A DNA stretch of 64,000 bases from contig NZ_FWXV01000007.1 of the NCBI RefSeq assembly GCF_900176515.1, positions 496,001-560,000 of the forward strand, in the 5' to 3' direction. The stretch's first letter is position 1. Each line of letters begins with the position of its first letter. Source of the DNA: Kibdelosporangium aridum. GTDB lineage: Bacteria > Actinomycetota > Actinomycetes > Mycobacteriales > Pseudonocardiaceae. Shown here one piece after another: positions 35,226 to 44,118 of the stretch. Both the position numbers and the translations under genes were made by a program. Under the pieces are notes generated by a model. That model was not told where the DNA came from. It saw nothing but the letters and a program-made list of their open reading frames with translations, and made no database searches.

Positions 35226-36272
35226 CTAATGCCAGGGTTCGTGCTCGACGCGGACCGGGGCGTCCCGATCGGCGGCCTCCTCGATGGCCAGCGCGATGCG
35301 GTGATCCTGGATGCCGTCGGCCAAGGAATACGGCTCCGGGCCTGTTCCAGAGACCCAGGCCGCGGTGTCCTCAAGCAGGGTGGCGATCGCGATTTCCTCG
35401 TCGTTCCACCGTTTGCCCTGATAGGGGTTGCGGTAGAGGACGTCGGAGCCGAACGTGATGTGGTCGGTGTCGAAACCGTCGAGGTCCAGGTCGTACCCGG
35501 TCTGCCTGCGGACGATCTCGGTCCGGACGATCGTGCGCTCCGCGGTGAGCCGGACGACCTCCTGGTCACGCAGTTCGCCCTTGGTGCCCCGCGCCAGCAG
35601 GCGGCGCATGAGCAACTGGTTGTGCCACTGGTTGTCGGTGAAGTCGTACAGGCCCAACCCGCCGTCGTCGAAGGCGACGGACCCGATGGTTGTGACGGCC
35701 GGTTTCACCTCGACCGGGTCAGCCCACCCGGTACGCGACAGCGGGTCAGCCAAGGGCGCGGTCGACCGGAACGCCCGGACCTCGGCCTGCCCAAGTCCCT
35801 TGCCGAGCAACGCCCGGATGAGCGAGACAGCGTGGTACTGATGCGTCGAGGACACGTCCGCCCTGGTCACGTCGCCGATCACGCCACTTCGGACCAGGTT
35901 GGTCCTGGCCGCGTGCGGGGGCATCCGCGTGTACTGCTCGGCGACCTGGACCAGGCGTTTGTCCCCGGCTTCGGCCCAGAGCCGCCTGAGCCCGTCGAGG
36001 TCCGGCGCGGGTGGTGTTTCGGCGAGCACCTTCATGCCCCTGCCCACCAGCTCAGTGATCAACGTCGGCGTCACGGCCCAGGGCACGGAGGTGATCATGA
36101 AGTCCGGCTTGGCCCGCTGCACGCACTCGTCGAGTGACGTGTACACGGGCACCGGGAGCTGCTTCGGGCTGCGGGAAACGACACCGACGCAGTCAAGGTC
36201 TTCCAGCTCGGCCGCGAGCCGCCAGAAGAACTCGGCACGCCACCCCGAACCGACAATCGCGAACTTGGTCAC
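35226..36272 (-). CDS. Gfo/Idh/MocA-family oxidoreductase lacking EKP lysine
   Basis: This 348-residue protein has the Rossmann fold of the Gfo/Idh/MocA family (KFAIVGSGWRAEFF, residues 3-16) and the alpha/beta C-terminal domain. The usual catalytic EKP is replaced by Glu85-Thr86-Pro87 (LAETPPAP), so the lysine is missing. It is divergent from the small gene at 36297 and 583 bp from the sialic-acid operon. Some Gfo/Idh/MocA enzymes act on 2,7-anhydro-sialic acid (YjhC/NanOx group), so a link with the neighbouring operon is attractive but unproven. It could also act on another sugar acid. Confidence 0.83.
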   Translation of the reverse strand: MTKFAIVGSGWRAEFFWRLAAELEDLDCVGVVSRSPKQLPVPVYTSLDECVQRAKPDFMITSVPWAVTPTLITELVGRGMKVLAETPPAPDLDGLRRLWAEAGDKRLVQVAEQYTRMPPHAARTNLVRSGVIGDVTRADVSSTHQYHAVSLIRALLGKGLGQAEVRAFRSTAPLADPLSRTGWADPVEVKPAVTTIGSVAFDDGGLGLYDFTDNQWHNQLLMRRLLARGTKGELRDQEVVRLTAERTIVRTEIVRRQTGYDLDLDGFDTDHITFGSDVLYRNPYQGKRWNDEEIAIATLLEDTAAWVSGTGPEPYSLADGIQDHRIALAIEEAADRDAPVRVEHEPWH

Positions 36273-36296
36273 GCCGCGACACTATGCTGCCCGATC

Positions 36297-36590
36297 GTGG
36301 ACATCGGAATCCTGCTGCTCGGCGTGGCCGTGTTGATCGGCGCGGTGGTAGTGAGCGCGACCGGCGGGGATCGGAAGATCGCCCGCCTGGACCGCAGGCT
36401 CGCCCGGGTCGAGCAGAAACTCGACGCGATCGCCGCGAATCTCGGCGTCGACCTGCCGGAACCCGAGCTGGCCACGGTCAAGGCCCTGCTGGCCGAAGGC
36501 AAGAAGATCCAAGCGGTCCGTGCCTACCGCGAAGCCACCGGCGCGGACCTGAAGGAAGCCGCCGACGCCGTCGAGCGCCTCGGCGGCTAG
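36297..36590 (+). CDS. Small membrane protein with ribosomal L7/L12 C-terminal-like domain
   Basis: This 97-residue protein has an N-terminal membrane segment (IGILLLGVAVLIGAVVVSAT), a charged helical linker (RKIARLDRRLARVEQKLDAI) and a C-terminal domain of about 45 residues. That last domain (TVKALLAEGKKIQAVRAYRE and GADLKEAADAVERL) has the fold signature of ribosomal protein L7/L12 C-terminus. Such proteins are common in actinobacteria and of unknown role. The GTG start is 24 bp from the divergent oxidoreductase start. No clear ribosome site is visible, so the message may be leaderless or nearly so. Confidence 0.75.
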   Translation: MDIGILLLGVAVLIGAVVVSATGGDRKIARLDRRLARVEQKLDAIAANLGVDLPEPELATVKALLAEGKKIQAVRAYREATGADLKEAADAVERLGG

Positions 36591-36761
36591 CCGCCAGCAC
36601 TTCAGCCGCCGGCCACGCCGCCGCTTACCAGCCCGGAGGGCTCCACCAGCGAGCCACCAAGACCAGCCCACACCTCAGCGGCCCGGCGTCGCACCGCTGA
36701 GCTGCGCGGATGACTTCATTCGTCCAATCTCTGTGATGTGGCTGCCACGTTTCGTGATGTC

Positions 36762-36790
36762 TTGACCTGCCCAGGATCACCGCCTATGGT
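36762..36790 (+). promoter_or_regulatory. Promoter of sialic-acid operon
   Basis: TTGACC (36762-36767) and TATGGT (36785-36790) are separated by 17 bp, a close match to the vegetative promoter consensus (five and four of six). The operator palindrome begins 9 bp after the -10. The gap 36591-36854 holds nothing else that I can identify. Confidence 0.75.
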
Positions 36791-36798
36791 TCACGACT

Positions 36799-36814
36799 CA
36801 TAGGACGTCCCATG
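36799..36814. promoter_or_regulatory. Candidate GntR (NanR-like) operator
   Basis: CATAGGACGTCCCATG is a 16-bp palindrome with 14 symmetric positions and a perfect GGACGTCC core. It covers the expected transcription start of the eight-gene operon whose last gene encodes a FadR-type GntR regulator, so autoregulation through this site is likely. Confidence 0.6.
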
Positions 36815-36854
36815 TCCCATCTCTTAGCAATGACGCTCACTCGGGAGGCGCGCG

Positions 36855-38456
36855 GTGTCCGGAACTGGTCAGGGGTTCAGCAGGCGGGACATGTTGCGGT
36901 TCACCGGCCTTGCCGGTGTGGCGGCTGCGTTCTCGTCGACACTGGCCGCGTGCGGCGGTCCGGCCTCGACGAACGCCACGGGCGGCAAAACCGATTCGAT
37001 CACCGCGGTGATCGGGTACGGCAACAACCAGACCTGGGACCCGTTACAGACGGCGTCGGCCTTCTCGATGGCCGCCATGCTGCACTGCTACGAGTCCCTT
37101 GTGGAGGGTGATCCGATCACCCGCGAGCCCTATGCCGGGCTGGCGAAAGCTCTGCCGCAGGACGTCGACGGCACGAGCCTGAAGTTCGACATCCGGGACG
37201 GCGCGAAGTGGCACGACGGCCAGCCAGTCACCGCTGACGATGTCGTCTTCACCTACACCAGGGCACTCGACCCGAAGGAAAACGTTCTCGTCCGGACGTT
37301 CCTCGCGGGCTGGCTCAAGGAGGTCAAGAAGACCGGCGACACCAGCGTCGAGTTCGTCCTGGAGAAGCCGTTCCCGTACGCGTTGCAGCGCCTGCAGACC
37401 GTGAAGATCGTGCCGAAGCACGTCTTCGACGGCAAGTGGCAGGACGCGGTGTCCGGCAAGGTCGTCGGGTCAGGACCGTACAAAGTGGTCGAGCAGGCAC
37501 CGCTTTCGCACACCCGGTTCGAGAAGTTCAACGAGTACAACGGGCCTCGGCCGGCTGTGTACAAGTCGATGCTGTGGAACTCGATCGTCGAAGCGTCGCC
37601 GCGAGTCGCGAAGATCTCCGGCGCGGCACCAGCGGCGCAGATCGCCGAGAACATTCCCGCCGCCAACGCCGACCAGCTGCAGAAAGACGGGCGCACGGTC
37701 GAATTCGCCGACGGCGGCAACAACCTGTGGCTGATGTTCAACACCGCGCACGCGCCCTTCGACAACAAGCTTGTCCGTCAAGCCCTGCACCACGCGATCA
37801 ACAAGCAGAAGATGATCGAGGTCGGGCTCAAGGGCAAGGGCACCGCGGGCACCAGCTTCATCAACCCCAAGATGGCCGCTTCGCAACCCGCGGCCAACGA
37901 CTTCGCCTACAACCCCGACAAAGCCAGGCAACTGCTGCAGCAGGCCGGTGTCAGCAACCTGAAGATCACACTGTCCACAACGAACACCACCTTGGTCGCC
38001 GACTGCGTCAACGTGATCAAGGAAGGCTGGGACGCCATCGGTGTCGCCACCACATTGGACACCCAGGACACCAAGGCCCTGTTCTCCAAGCTGGACAGCG
38101 GGTTCGACTTCCAGGTCGTGGCCACCACCCAGAACGCCGAGCAGTTCGGCAACGACCCCGATCTGCTGATCCGGTACTACTACGCGGGTTCAGGCGTCGC
38201 GCCGAAGTATGCGAAGTGGACTGGCGCCGACGCGCAGGCGTTGCTCGGGCTGCTGGACAAGGCGACCGCACAGGCCGACGAGGCGCAGCGCAAGCCGATC
38301 ATCAAGCAGGCCTTGGACATGATCGCCGACCAAGCTGTTGTGTACCCGATGGTGTTCACGCAGAACGGCACCGCGTGGGATCCGAAGTCGATCTCCGGCG
38401 TCCGCGCGCAGGGCTACCCCGGGATCAACCTCAACCAGGCCAAACCGGTGGTGTGA
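36855..38456 (+). CDS. Family 5 solute-binding lipoprotein of peptide/sialic-acid type ABC transporter
   Basis: This 533-residue family 5 (dipeptide/nickel/opine type) binding lipoprotein starts at the GTG at 36855 with GGAGG six bases upstream. The N-terminus carries a twin-arginine motif SRRDMLRF (from residue 9) and a lipobox with Cys33. GLAKALPQDVDGTSLKFDIR and DGAKWHDGQPVTADDVVFTY are family blocks. It heads an operon with two sialidases and a DapA/NanA-like aldolase, so the ligand is probably sialic acid or a sialoside rather than a peptide. Corynebacterium and Haemophilus are reported to use transporters of this class for sialic acid. Confidence 0.88.
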   Translation: MSGTGQGFSRRDMLRFTGLAGVAAAFSSTLAACGGPASTNATGGKTDSITAVIGYGNNQTWDPLQTASAFSMAAMLHCYESLVEGDPITREPYAGLAKALPQDVDGTSLKFDIRDGAKWHDGQPVTADDVVFTYTRALDPKENVLVRTFLAGWLKEVKKTGDTSVEFVLEKPFPYALQRLQTVKIVPKHVFDGKWQDAVSGKVVGSGPYKVVEQAPLSHTRFEKFNEYNGPRPAVYKSMLWNSIVEASPRVAKISGAAPAAQIAENIPAANADQLQKDGRTVEFADGGNNLWLMFNTAHAPFDNKLVRQALHHAINKQKMIEVGLKGKGTAGTSFINPKMAASQPAANDFAYNPDKARQLLQQAGVSNLKITLSTTNTTLVADCVNVIKEGWDAIGVATTLDTQDTKALFSKLDSGFDFQVVATTQNAEQFGNDPDLLIRYYYAGSGVAPKYAKWTGADAQALLGLLDKATAQADEAQRKPIIKQALDMIADQAVVYPMVFTQNGTAWDPKSISGVRAQGYPGINLNQAKPVV

Positions 38457-39412
38457 TGATCATCCTGCGGATGCTGCTCGGCCGGGTGCTCTCGCTCGTG
38501 CCGTTGCTGCTCGGGGTCGCCCTGTTCGTGTTCGTCGTGATGCGGTTCTCCCCCACCGACCCGGCGTTGGCCGCCTTCGACGGCGCCAACGCCAGCGCCG
38601 AGCAACTCGAGCAGTTCCGCCGGGACAACGGGTTGCTGGATCCGTTGCCGGTGCAGTACTTGCGGTTCGTCTGGCAGCTGATCCAAGGCGACTTCGGTAC
38701 CAGCGTGATCACCAAGCAACCGGTTGCCGACACGATCACGACCGCACTGCCGCTCACCGTCCAGCTGACGTTGATGGGCCTGGTGATCGCGATCGTCCTG
38801 TCGGTGCCGTTCGGCGTGATCTCCGCGCTGTACCGGGACCGCTGGCCCGACCAGGTCATCCGGATCGTCTCGCTGGCCGGTGTGGCGGCGCCCGCGTTCT
38901 GGATCGCGCTGCTGCTCGTCCAATGGCTCGCCGTTGGCCATGGCCTGTTTCCCACCAGCGGGTACGTCAGCATGAACGACTCGTTCAGCGGCTGGCTGAA
39001 CTCGATGACGCTGCCCGCGATCGCGCTGGCGATGCCGGTGGCCGCCCAGCTGACCCGGATCATCCGCACGTCCATGGTGGAGGAATTGGACAAGGACTAC
39101 GTGCGCACGGCACGCGGCGGCGGACTGCCGCCGGTGGTCGTCGTCGGCCGCAACGTCCTGCGCAACGCCCTGGTCAACCCGCTCACCGTGCTCGGTCTTC
39201 GAATCGGCTACCTGCTCGGTGGCGCGGTGGTGATCGAGACGATGTTCGCGCTGCCGGGGATGGGACAGAACATGATCCAGGCCGTCCTGGACGGCGACAC
39301 GTCGAAGGTGCAGGGCTTCGTGATCACCATCGCGCTCGGTTTCGTGCTGGTCAACCTGATCGTGGACATCCTCTACCTGATCGCGAACCCCCGGCTGCGG
39401 AGCCACGCATGA
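38456..39412 (+). CDS. DppB-type ABC transporter permease
   Basis: This 318-residue permease starts at the ATG at 38456, whose first base is the last base of the binding-protein stop (TGATG). Six membrane segments are seen, the first at LGRVLSLVPLLLGVALFVFV. The loop with YVRTARGGGLPPVVVVGRNV is the ATPase-contact EAA-like region of the DppB family. It ends with the family tail (ILYLIANPRLRSHA). It overlaps the fused permease-ATPase gene by 4 bp. It forms one half of the import channel. Confidence 0.88.
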   Translation: MIILRMLLGRVLSLVPLLLGVALFVFVVMRFSPTDPALAAFDGANASAEQLEQFRRDNGLLDPLPVQYLRFVWQLIQGDFGTSVITKQPVADTITTALPLTVQLTLMGLVIAIVLSVPFGVISALYRDRWPDQVIRIVSLAGVAAPAFWIALLLVQWLAVGHGLFPTSGYVSMNDSFSGWLNSMTLPAIALAMPVAAQLTRIIRTSMVEELDKDYVRTARGGGLPPVVVVGRNVLRNALVNPLTVLGLRIGYLLGGAVVIETMFALPGMGQNMIQAVLDGDTSKVQGFVITIALGFVLVNLIVDILYLIANPRLRSHA

Positions 39413-41346
39413 TGCGCCCCGGCCTGACCAAGCGGCTGAGCAGCCCGGGAATCCGGTTGCGCAGGCTGAGCCTCTCGTCGTGGATCTCGCTCGCGGTCAT
39501 CGTGCTGCTGGCCCTGGTGGCCGCGCTTGCCCCGATCATCGCCGGACACGACCCGTATCTGACCGGTGCCGCAGTCGCCGGGCCCAGTGGTGAGCACTGG
39601 TTCGGCACCGACTCCTCCGGCCGGGACATCTTCTCGCGCGTGGTCTACGGCACGAGGTGGTCGCTCGCGGTCGGCCTCGGCGCCATCGGGATCGCGTTGG
39701 TCGTCGGCACGCTGATCGGCGCGTTCGCGGCCACGACAGGCCGCCGGGCAGGCGAAGCGATCATGCGGGTGCTCGACGTCGTCATGGCGTTTCCTGGGAT
39801 CGCGCTGGCCGCGGTGCTGGTGGCGGTGTTCGGACGTGGCCTTCCGGTGCTGATCCTCGCGCTCGGGTTCCTGTACATGCCGTCGATCGCACGTGTGGTG
39901 CGGGCCAACGTGATGGCGCAGTACAGCGAGGACTACGTCGCCGCTGAGCGGATCATCGGCGCCAAGCGGCCGTACATCCTGATCAAGCACGTCGCGGTCA
40001 ACTGCGCGGCACCGATTCTCGTGTTCTGCACGGTGATGGTGGCCGACGCGATCGTGTTCGAGGCTTCGCTGTCGTTCATCGGTGCCGGCATCCAGCAGCC
40101 AGATCCGTCCTGGGGGTCGGTTCTGTCCAACGGCAAGGAACTCGTGCTGACCGGCGGCTGGTGGGCGACACTGTTCCCCGGCCTGATGATCCTGGTCACG
40201 GTCCTGTCGCTGAATGTGTTGTCGGAAGGCATTTCCGACGCATGGGCGCGGCCTTCGGCCCGCCGGGTCAAGGCTGGCCAGGCCGCGAAGGCGGTCGCGA
40301 TGGCCGAAGAGCCCACCGAGATCAAGCCGTTGGCCGGTCTGCACGAGGCCGGTGAGCGACTGGCGCTGCGCGCACGCGACTTGACCGGCCGGGACACCGT
40401 GCTGGCCGTGGAGAACCTGACGATCTCGTTCCCCGACCGGCACAACGGCGTCAACGTCGTCGACGGTGTCTCCTTCTCGGTCCGGTCAGGCGAGGTGCTG
40501 GGCCTGATCGGGGAATCGGGCTGCGGCAAGTCGCTGACCTCGTTGGCCATCATGGGCCTGTTGCCGGCCAACGCACAGACAACTGGGCAGATCCGCTTCG
40601 ACCAGAAGGACTTGCTCGCGCTGACGCCCAGGCAACGCCGCCGGTACCTCGGCCACGACATCGCGATGATCTACCAGGACGCGCTGAGCTCGCTCAACCC
40701 GGCGATGACGATCCGCTCGCAGCTCAAGCAATTCACCAAGCGGGGCGGCACACGCACCCCGGAAGAACTGCTTGAGCTGGTCAACCTGGATCCCGAACGC
40801 ACTCTGCGGTCCTATCCGCACGAGTTGTCCGGTGGGCAGCGGCAACGGGTGCTGATCGCGATGGCGCTGTCCCGGAGCCCGAAGCTGATCGTCGCGGACG
40901 AGCCGACAACCGCGCTCGACGTCACGGTGCAGGCTCAGATCGTGAAGCTGCTGCTCCGGCTGCAGGAGGAACTCGGCTTCGCACTCATCCTGGTGTCGCA
41001 TGACCTGGCGCTGGTCTCCGAAGTCGCCGACCGCGTTGTCGTGATGTACGGCGGTCAGGTCGCCGAAATGGGCACGATCGCCCAGATCGTCGGTGCCCCG
41101 CAGCACCACTACACGCGTGGTCTGCTGTCCGCTGTCCTGTCGTTGGAAGAGAACGAAGCCAGGCTCACGCAGATCAAGGGTGTCGTTCCCGCGCCTGCGG
41201 ATTTCGAGGCTGGTTGCCGGTTCTCCGACCGCTGTCCCGCGGCTCGCGCAATCTGCCATACCGAGGCGCCTCCCCATCTTGGCGACGCCAACCACCTGGT
41301 CGTGTGCCACTTCCCAGCGGAGGTGAGGACCCGTGAACTTGCTTGA
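39409..41346 (+). CDS. Fused DppC-type permease and DppD-type ATPase
   Basis: This 645-residue fusion starts at the ATG at 39409, overlapping the DppB stop. The first 285 residues are a DppC-type permease with six membrane segments and the docking loop YVAAERIIGAKRPYILIKHV. After a linker of about 40 residues an ABC ATPase begins (LAVENLTISFPDRHNGVNVV) with P-loop GESGCGKS (Lys374), signature LSGGQRQR (from 473) and Walker B LIVADEP. The usual oligopeptide-type C-terminal Cys cluster (CRFSDRCPAARAICH) is present. Such fusions are uncommon; I recall one in the sialic-acid transporter of Corynebacterium. It overlaps the next ATPase gene by 14 bp. Confidence 0.9.
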   Translation: MMRPGLTKRLSSPGIRLRRLSLSSWISLAVIVLLALVAALAPIIAGHDPYLTGAAVAGPSGEHWFGTDSSGRDIFSRVVYGTRWSLAVGLGAIGIALVVGTLIGAFAATTGRRAGEAIMRVLDVVMAFPGIALAAVLVAVFGRGLPVLILALGFLYMPSIARVVRANVMAQYSEDYVAAERIIGAKRPYILIKHVAVNCAAPILVFCTVMVADAIVFEASLSFIGAGIQQPDPSWGSVLSNGKELVLTGGWWATLFPGLMILVTVLSLNVLSEGISDAWARPSARRVKAGQAAKAVAMAEEPTEIKPLAGLHEAGERLALRARDLTGRDTVLAVENLTISFPDRHNGVNVVDGVSFSVRSGEVLGLIGESGCGKSLTSLAIMGLLPANAQTTGQIRFDQKDLLALTPRQRRRYLGHDIAMIYQDALSSLNPAMTIRSQLKQFTKRGGTRTPEELLELVNLDPERTLRSYPHELSGGQRQRVLIAMALSRSPKLIVADEPTTALDVTVQAQIVKLLLRLQEELGFALILVSHDLALVSEVADRVVVMYGGQVAEMGTIAQIVGAPQHHYTRGLLSAVLSLEENEARLTQIKGVVPAPADFEAGCRFSDRCPAARAICHTEAPPHLGDANHLVVCHFPAEVRTRELA

Positions 41347-42244
41347 GCTCAACGGTGTTCATGTCGTACACCGGATCCGTTCACGGCGGCTATTCGGCCA
41401 CGACAACGTCTACGCCTTGACCGACGCGAACCTGACGTTGAACACCGGTGAGACCGTTGGCGTGGTGGGCGAATCGGGGTGCGGGAAGTCCACTTTGGCC
41501 AAGGTGATCGTCGGGCTGCAGAAGCCGACGCAGGGAACCGTGGAGTTCCGGGGCAAGCACATCGGCATGATCTTCCAGGATCCGTCGACGGCCTTGAACC
41601 GGCGGCTGCCGGTCACCAAGATCATCCGGGACCCGCTGGACGTCCATCAGGAAGGCACTCCAGCCGAACGGGCAGACCGAGTGCGCGAGTTGATGTCCTT
41701 GGTTGGCTTGCCGACCAGTGTCGCCGACGCCGTACCGGCGCAACTCTCCGGCGGTCAACGGCAACGTGTCGCGATCGCACGTGCGCTGGCACTCAGGCCC
41801 GCGTTGCTCGTAGCTGACGAGCCGACATCCGCGCTGGACGTCTCGGTCCGGGCCCAGATCCTCAACCTGCTCGCCGATCTGCGGGAAAAGCTCGGCCTCG
41901 CGATGGTGTTCATCTCGCACGACATCCAGACCGTCAAGAAGATGAGCGACCGGATCGTCACGATGTACCTCGGCCGCATCGTCGAACAAGCCCCGGCTGA
42001 AGCCGTTCCGCAAGCCACTCACCACCCGTACATGCGGGCGCTGTTCTCGGCGACGCCGAGCCTGTTGCACACCGTGGAACCCATTGTCCTCAGTGGACCT
42101 GTTCCGTCCGCGACCAATCCGCCGAGCGGCTGCAACTTCCGCACCCGGTGCTGGAAAGCGACCGACGAATGCGCGGCAGCGCTTCCCGCGTTGGTGACCG
42201 CAGGCGCTGACCATACGTACCGCTGCATCCACCCTGAGCTTTAG
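41333..42244 (+). CDS. DppF/OppF-type ABC transporter ATPase
   Basis: This 303-residue ATPase has P-loop GESGCGKS (Lys52), a Q-loop in GMIFQDPSTALNRR, signature LSGGQRQRVAIARAL, Walker B LLVADEPTSALD and the His switch in VFISHD. The C-terminal extension holds the CNFRTRCWKATDEC cysteine cluster, possibly for an iron-sulphur site as in the family. It is the second nucleotide-binding half, pairing with the ATPase part of the fused protein. The GTG start has GGAGGTGAGG upstream. Confidence 0.9.
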   Translation: MNLLELNGVHVVHRIRSRRLFGHDNVYALTDANLTLNTGETVGVVGESGCGKSTLAKVIVGLQKPTQGTVEFRGKHIGMIFQDPSTALNRRLPVTKIIRDPLDVHQEGTPAERADRVRELMSLVGLPTSVADAVPAQLSGGQRQRVAIARALALRPALLVADEPTSALDVSVRAQILNLLADLREKLGLAMVFISHDIQTVKKMSDRIVTMYLGRIVEQAPAEAVPQATHHPYMRALFSATPSLLHTVEPIVLSGPVPSATNPPSGCNFRTRCWKATDECAAALPALVTAGADHTYRCIHPEL

Positions 42245-42256
42245 GAAGGACGATCC

Positions 42257-44116
42257 GTGCGCAAGACACTGCTGTTGTCAGTGCTGTTAGCCGGGGTGCT
42301 GACCGCACCGCAGCCTGCCTCCGCCACTCAGCCGTACCTTCATGAACAGGTTGTCTTCAAAGCCTCACAGGAGCAAGGCTATTGGTGTTTCCGCATTCCC
42401 GCGGTCGTGAAGAGCGCCAAGGGGACGCTGCTGGCCTTCGCCGAAGGACGAGTACTCAACTGCGGTGACACCGCCGACATCGACGTCGTGTTGAAACGTT
42501 CGACCGACGGCGGCAAGACCTGGCTGCCGCTGCAGTTGGTCGACGAAGGCAAGGGCGACACGCACGGCAACCCTGTGCCCATTGTGGACAGCGTCACTGG
42601 CCGGATTTTCCTGTTCACCACGTACAACGCGGGCCGTAAGGACGACAAGGGTTGTGACGTCCCGTGCAAGCGGACACCGCACATGCAGTACAGCGACGAT
42701 GACGGCGTGACGTGGTCGGCTCCGGTCGACATGAGCACGCAAGTCAAGCTCCCGCAGTGGGATTACTGGTACGCCAGCGGTCCCGTGCACGGGATCCAGT
42801 TGACCCGCGGCAGGCACGCCGGCCGCCTTGTCTTCGGCGTCTGCGGGGAGACCAGCGACAACGGATCCACCAAGTCGATCGCGAACGACGCGGCATTGGT
42901 CTACAGCGATGACCACGGCAAGACCTGGCAAGTCGGGGCCGTCGACAGCATCCAGTTCCCGGCCGGGGGCACGTTCACCCAGAAGCCACAGGAGATCACG
43001 GTCACCGAACTGGTCGACGGCTCGGTGTACGCGGGTGCACGTGAGCAGGGCGGGACGGACATAGGCAACCGCAGCTTCGCCATCAGCAAGGACGGCGGTG
43101 AGTCGTTCAGCACGCCGTTCCAGGCGATCCCTGACCTGGTGACACCGACGGTGCAGGGCGCTGTGCTGCGGTTGCAGCGGTTCGGCCGCCCGGATCGCAT
43201 CCTGTTCTCCTCGCCGTCGGACACCGACCGGCGCCGGTGGATGATGATCAGGTCCTCGTACGACCACGGCCGGACCTGGGAGAACGCCGAACAAGGCACT
43301 CGGATCACGTCCGACTGGTCCGGCTACTCCGACATGGTCCAGATCAGCAGTCCCTTGGCGCGGTCGACCGAGATCGGCCTGCTCTACGAGGGCGGCCCAG
43401 TCGACGCCCGTGACGAGATCCGGTTCGCCCGGTTCAACGAGGACTACCTCGGCTGGCGCAAACCCACCGGCATGACCACGCCGGACGTCTCCAAGACCGG
43501 CAAGGATGCCTTTGCCCTGGGCAAACCAGCTTTGACTCGCGGCCGGTTCGGCTCAGGGATCGAACTGGACGGCGTCGATGACTACCTGCGCGTGCCTTAT
43601 GACCGCGCGCAGCTTCCCGGCGATGGTGATCTGACCTTCAGTGCATGGTTCCGTTATGGCGAAACCAAAGGCGATCAGGCACTGTTGTGGCTCGGCGGGA
43701 TGGGCAATACGGCGCCGCAGCTGTGGCTCAGGGCCGAACCCGCGAACAAGCGATTGGTCGCCAGGATGACCACGCCGAACGGCAGTGCGGCGATCAATTC
43801 CACGCAGGCGTACGACGACCAGCAATGGCACCACGTCGTGCTGCAACGCTCGGCAGGTCAACTGCTGCTGTGGGTCGACGGCGTCCAGGTCGCGTCCGGC
43901 CCCGCGGTGGCCGGGTCGGTCAGCGAACGGGTCTCGTTCCAGATCCACCTGGGCGAGCGGCAGGACTACCTGCAACGCTTCGACGGCACGCTCGACGAGG
44001 TCCGGCTGTACACGCGGGCGTTGTCCCCGGCCGAGCTCGACCGGCTTCGATTGTCCAATGTGGACATACGGGACCGTCAGGTGTTGCGGTTGCCGCTCGA
44101 CAAGATCGGAGGCTGA
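42257..44116 (+). CDS. Secreted GH33 sialidase with C-terminal LamG-like domain
   Basis: This 619-residue exported sialidase has a signal peptide (KTLLLSVLLAGVLTAPQPAS). The six-bladed propeller begins at about 27; Arg46 in CFRIPAVV is the first of the arginine triad. At least four Asp boxes are visible (STDGGKTW, SDDDGVTW, SDDHGKTW, SYDHGRTW). From about residue 410 a concanavalin-like/LamG domain follows (GSGIELDGVDDYLRVPY, then LTFSAWFRYGE), a likely glycan-binding module. The enzyme cleaves terminal sialic acid from glycoconjugates outside the cell. The GTG start has GGAAGGA upstream. It lies 2 bp before the second sialidase. Confidence 0.92.
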   Translation: MRKTLLLSVLLAGVLTAPQPASATQPYLHEQVVFKASQEQGYWCFRIPAVVKSAKGTLLAFAEGRVLNCGDTADIDVVLKRSTDGGKTWLPLQLVDEGKGDTHGNPVPIVDSVTGRIFLFTTYNAGRKDDKGCDVPCKRTPHMQYSDDDGVTWSAPVDMSTQVKLPQWDYWYASGPVHGIQLTRGRHAGRLVFGVCGETSDNGSTKSIANDAALVYSDDHGKTWQVGAVDSIQFPAGGTFTQKPQEITVTELVDGSVYAGAREQGGTDIGNRSFAISKDGGESFSTPFQAIPDLVTPTVQGAVLRLQRFGRPDRILFSSPSDTDRRRWMMIRSSYDHGRTWENAEQGTRITSDWSGYSDMVQISSPLARSTEIGLLYEGGPVDARDEIRFARFNEDYLGWRKPTGMTTPDVSKTGKDAFALGKPALTRGRFGSGIELDGVDDYLRVPYDRAQLPGDGDLTFSAWFRYGETKGDQALLWLGGMGNTAPQLWLRAEPANKRLVARMTTPNGSAAINSTQAYDDQQWHHVVLQRSAGQLLLWVDGVQVASGPAVAGSVSERVSFQIHLGERQDYLQRFDGTLDEVRLYTRALSPAELDRLRLSNVDIRDRQVLRLPLDKIGG

Positions 44117-44118
44117 TC

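Noticed and set aside
43645..44118. Upstream extension of the second sialidase
   Set aside because: It lies within the LamG-like part of the first sialidase; the ATG at 44119 begins a clear signal peptide.
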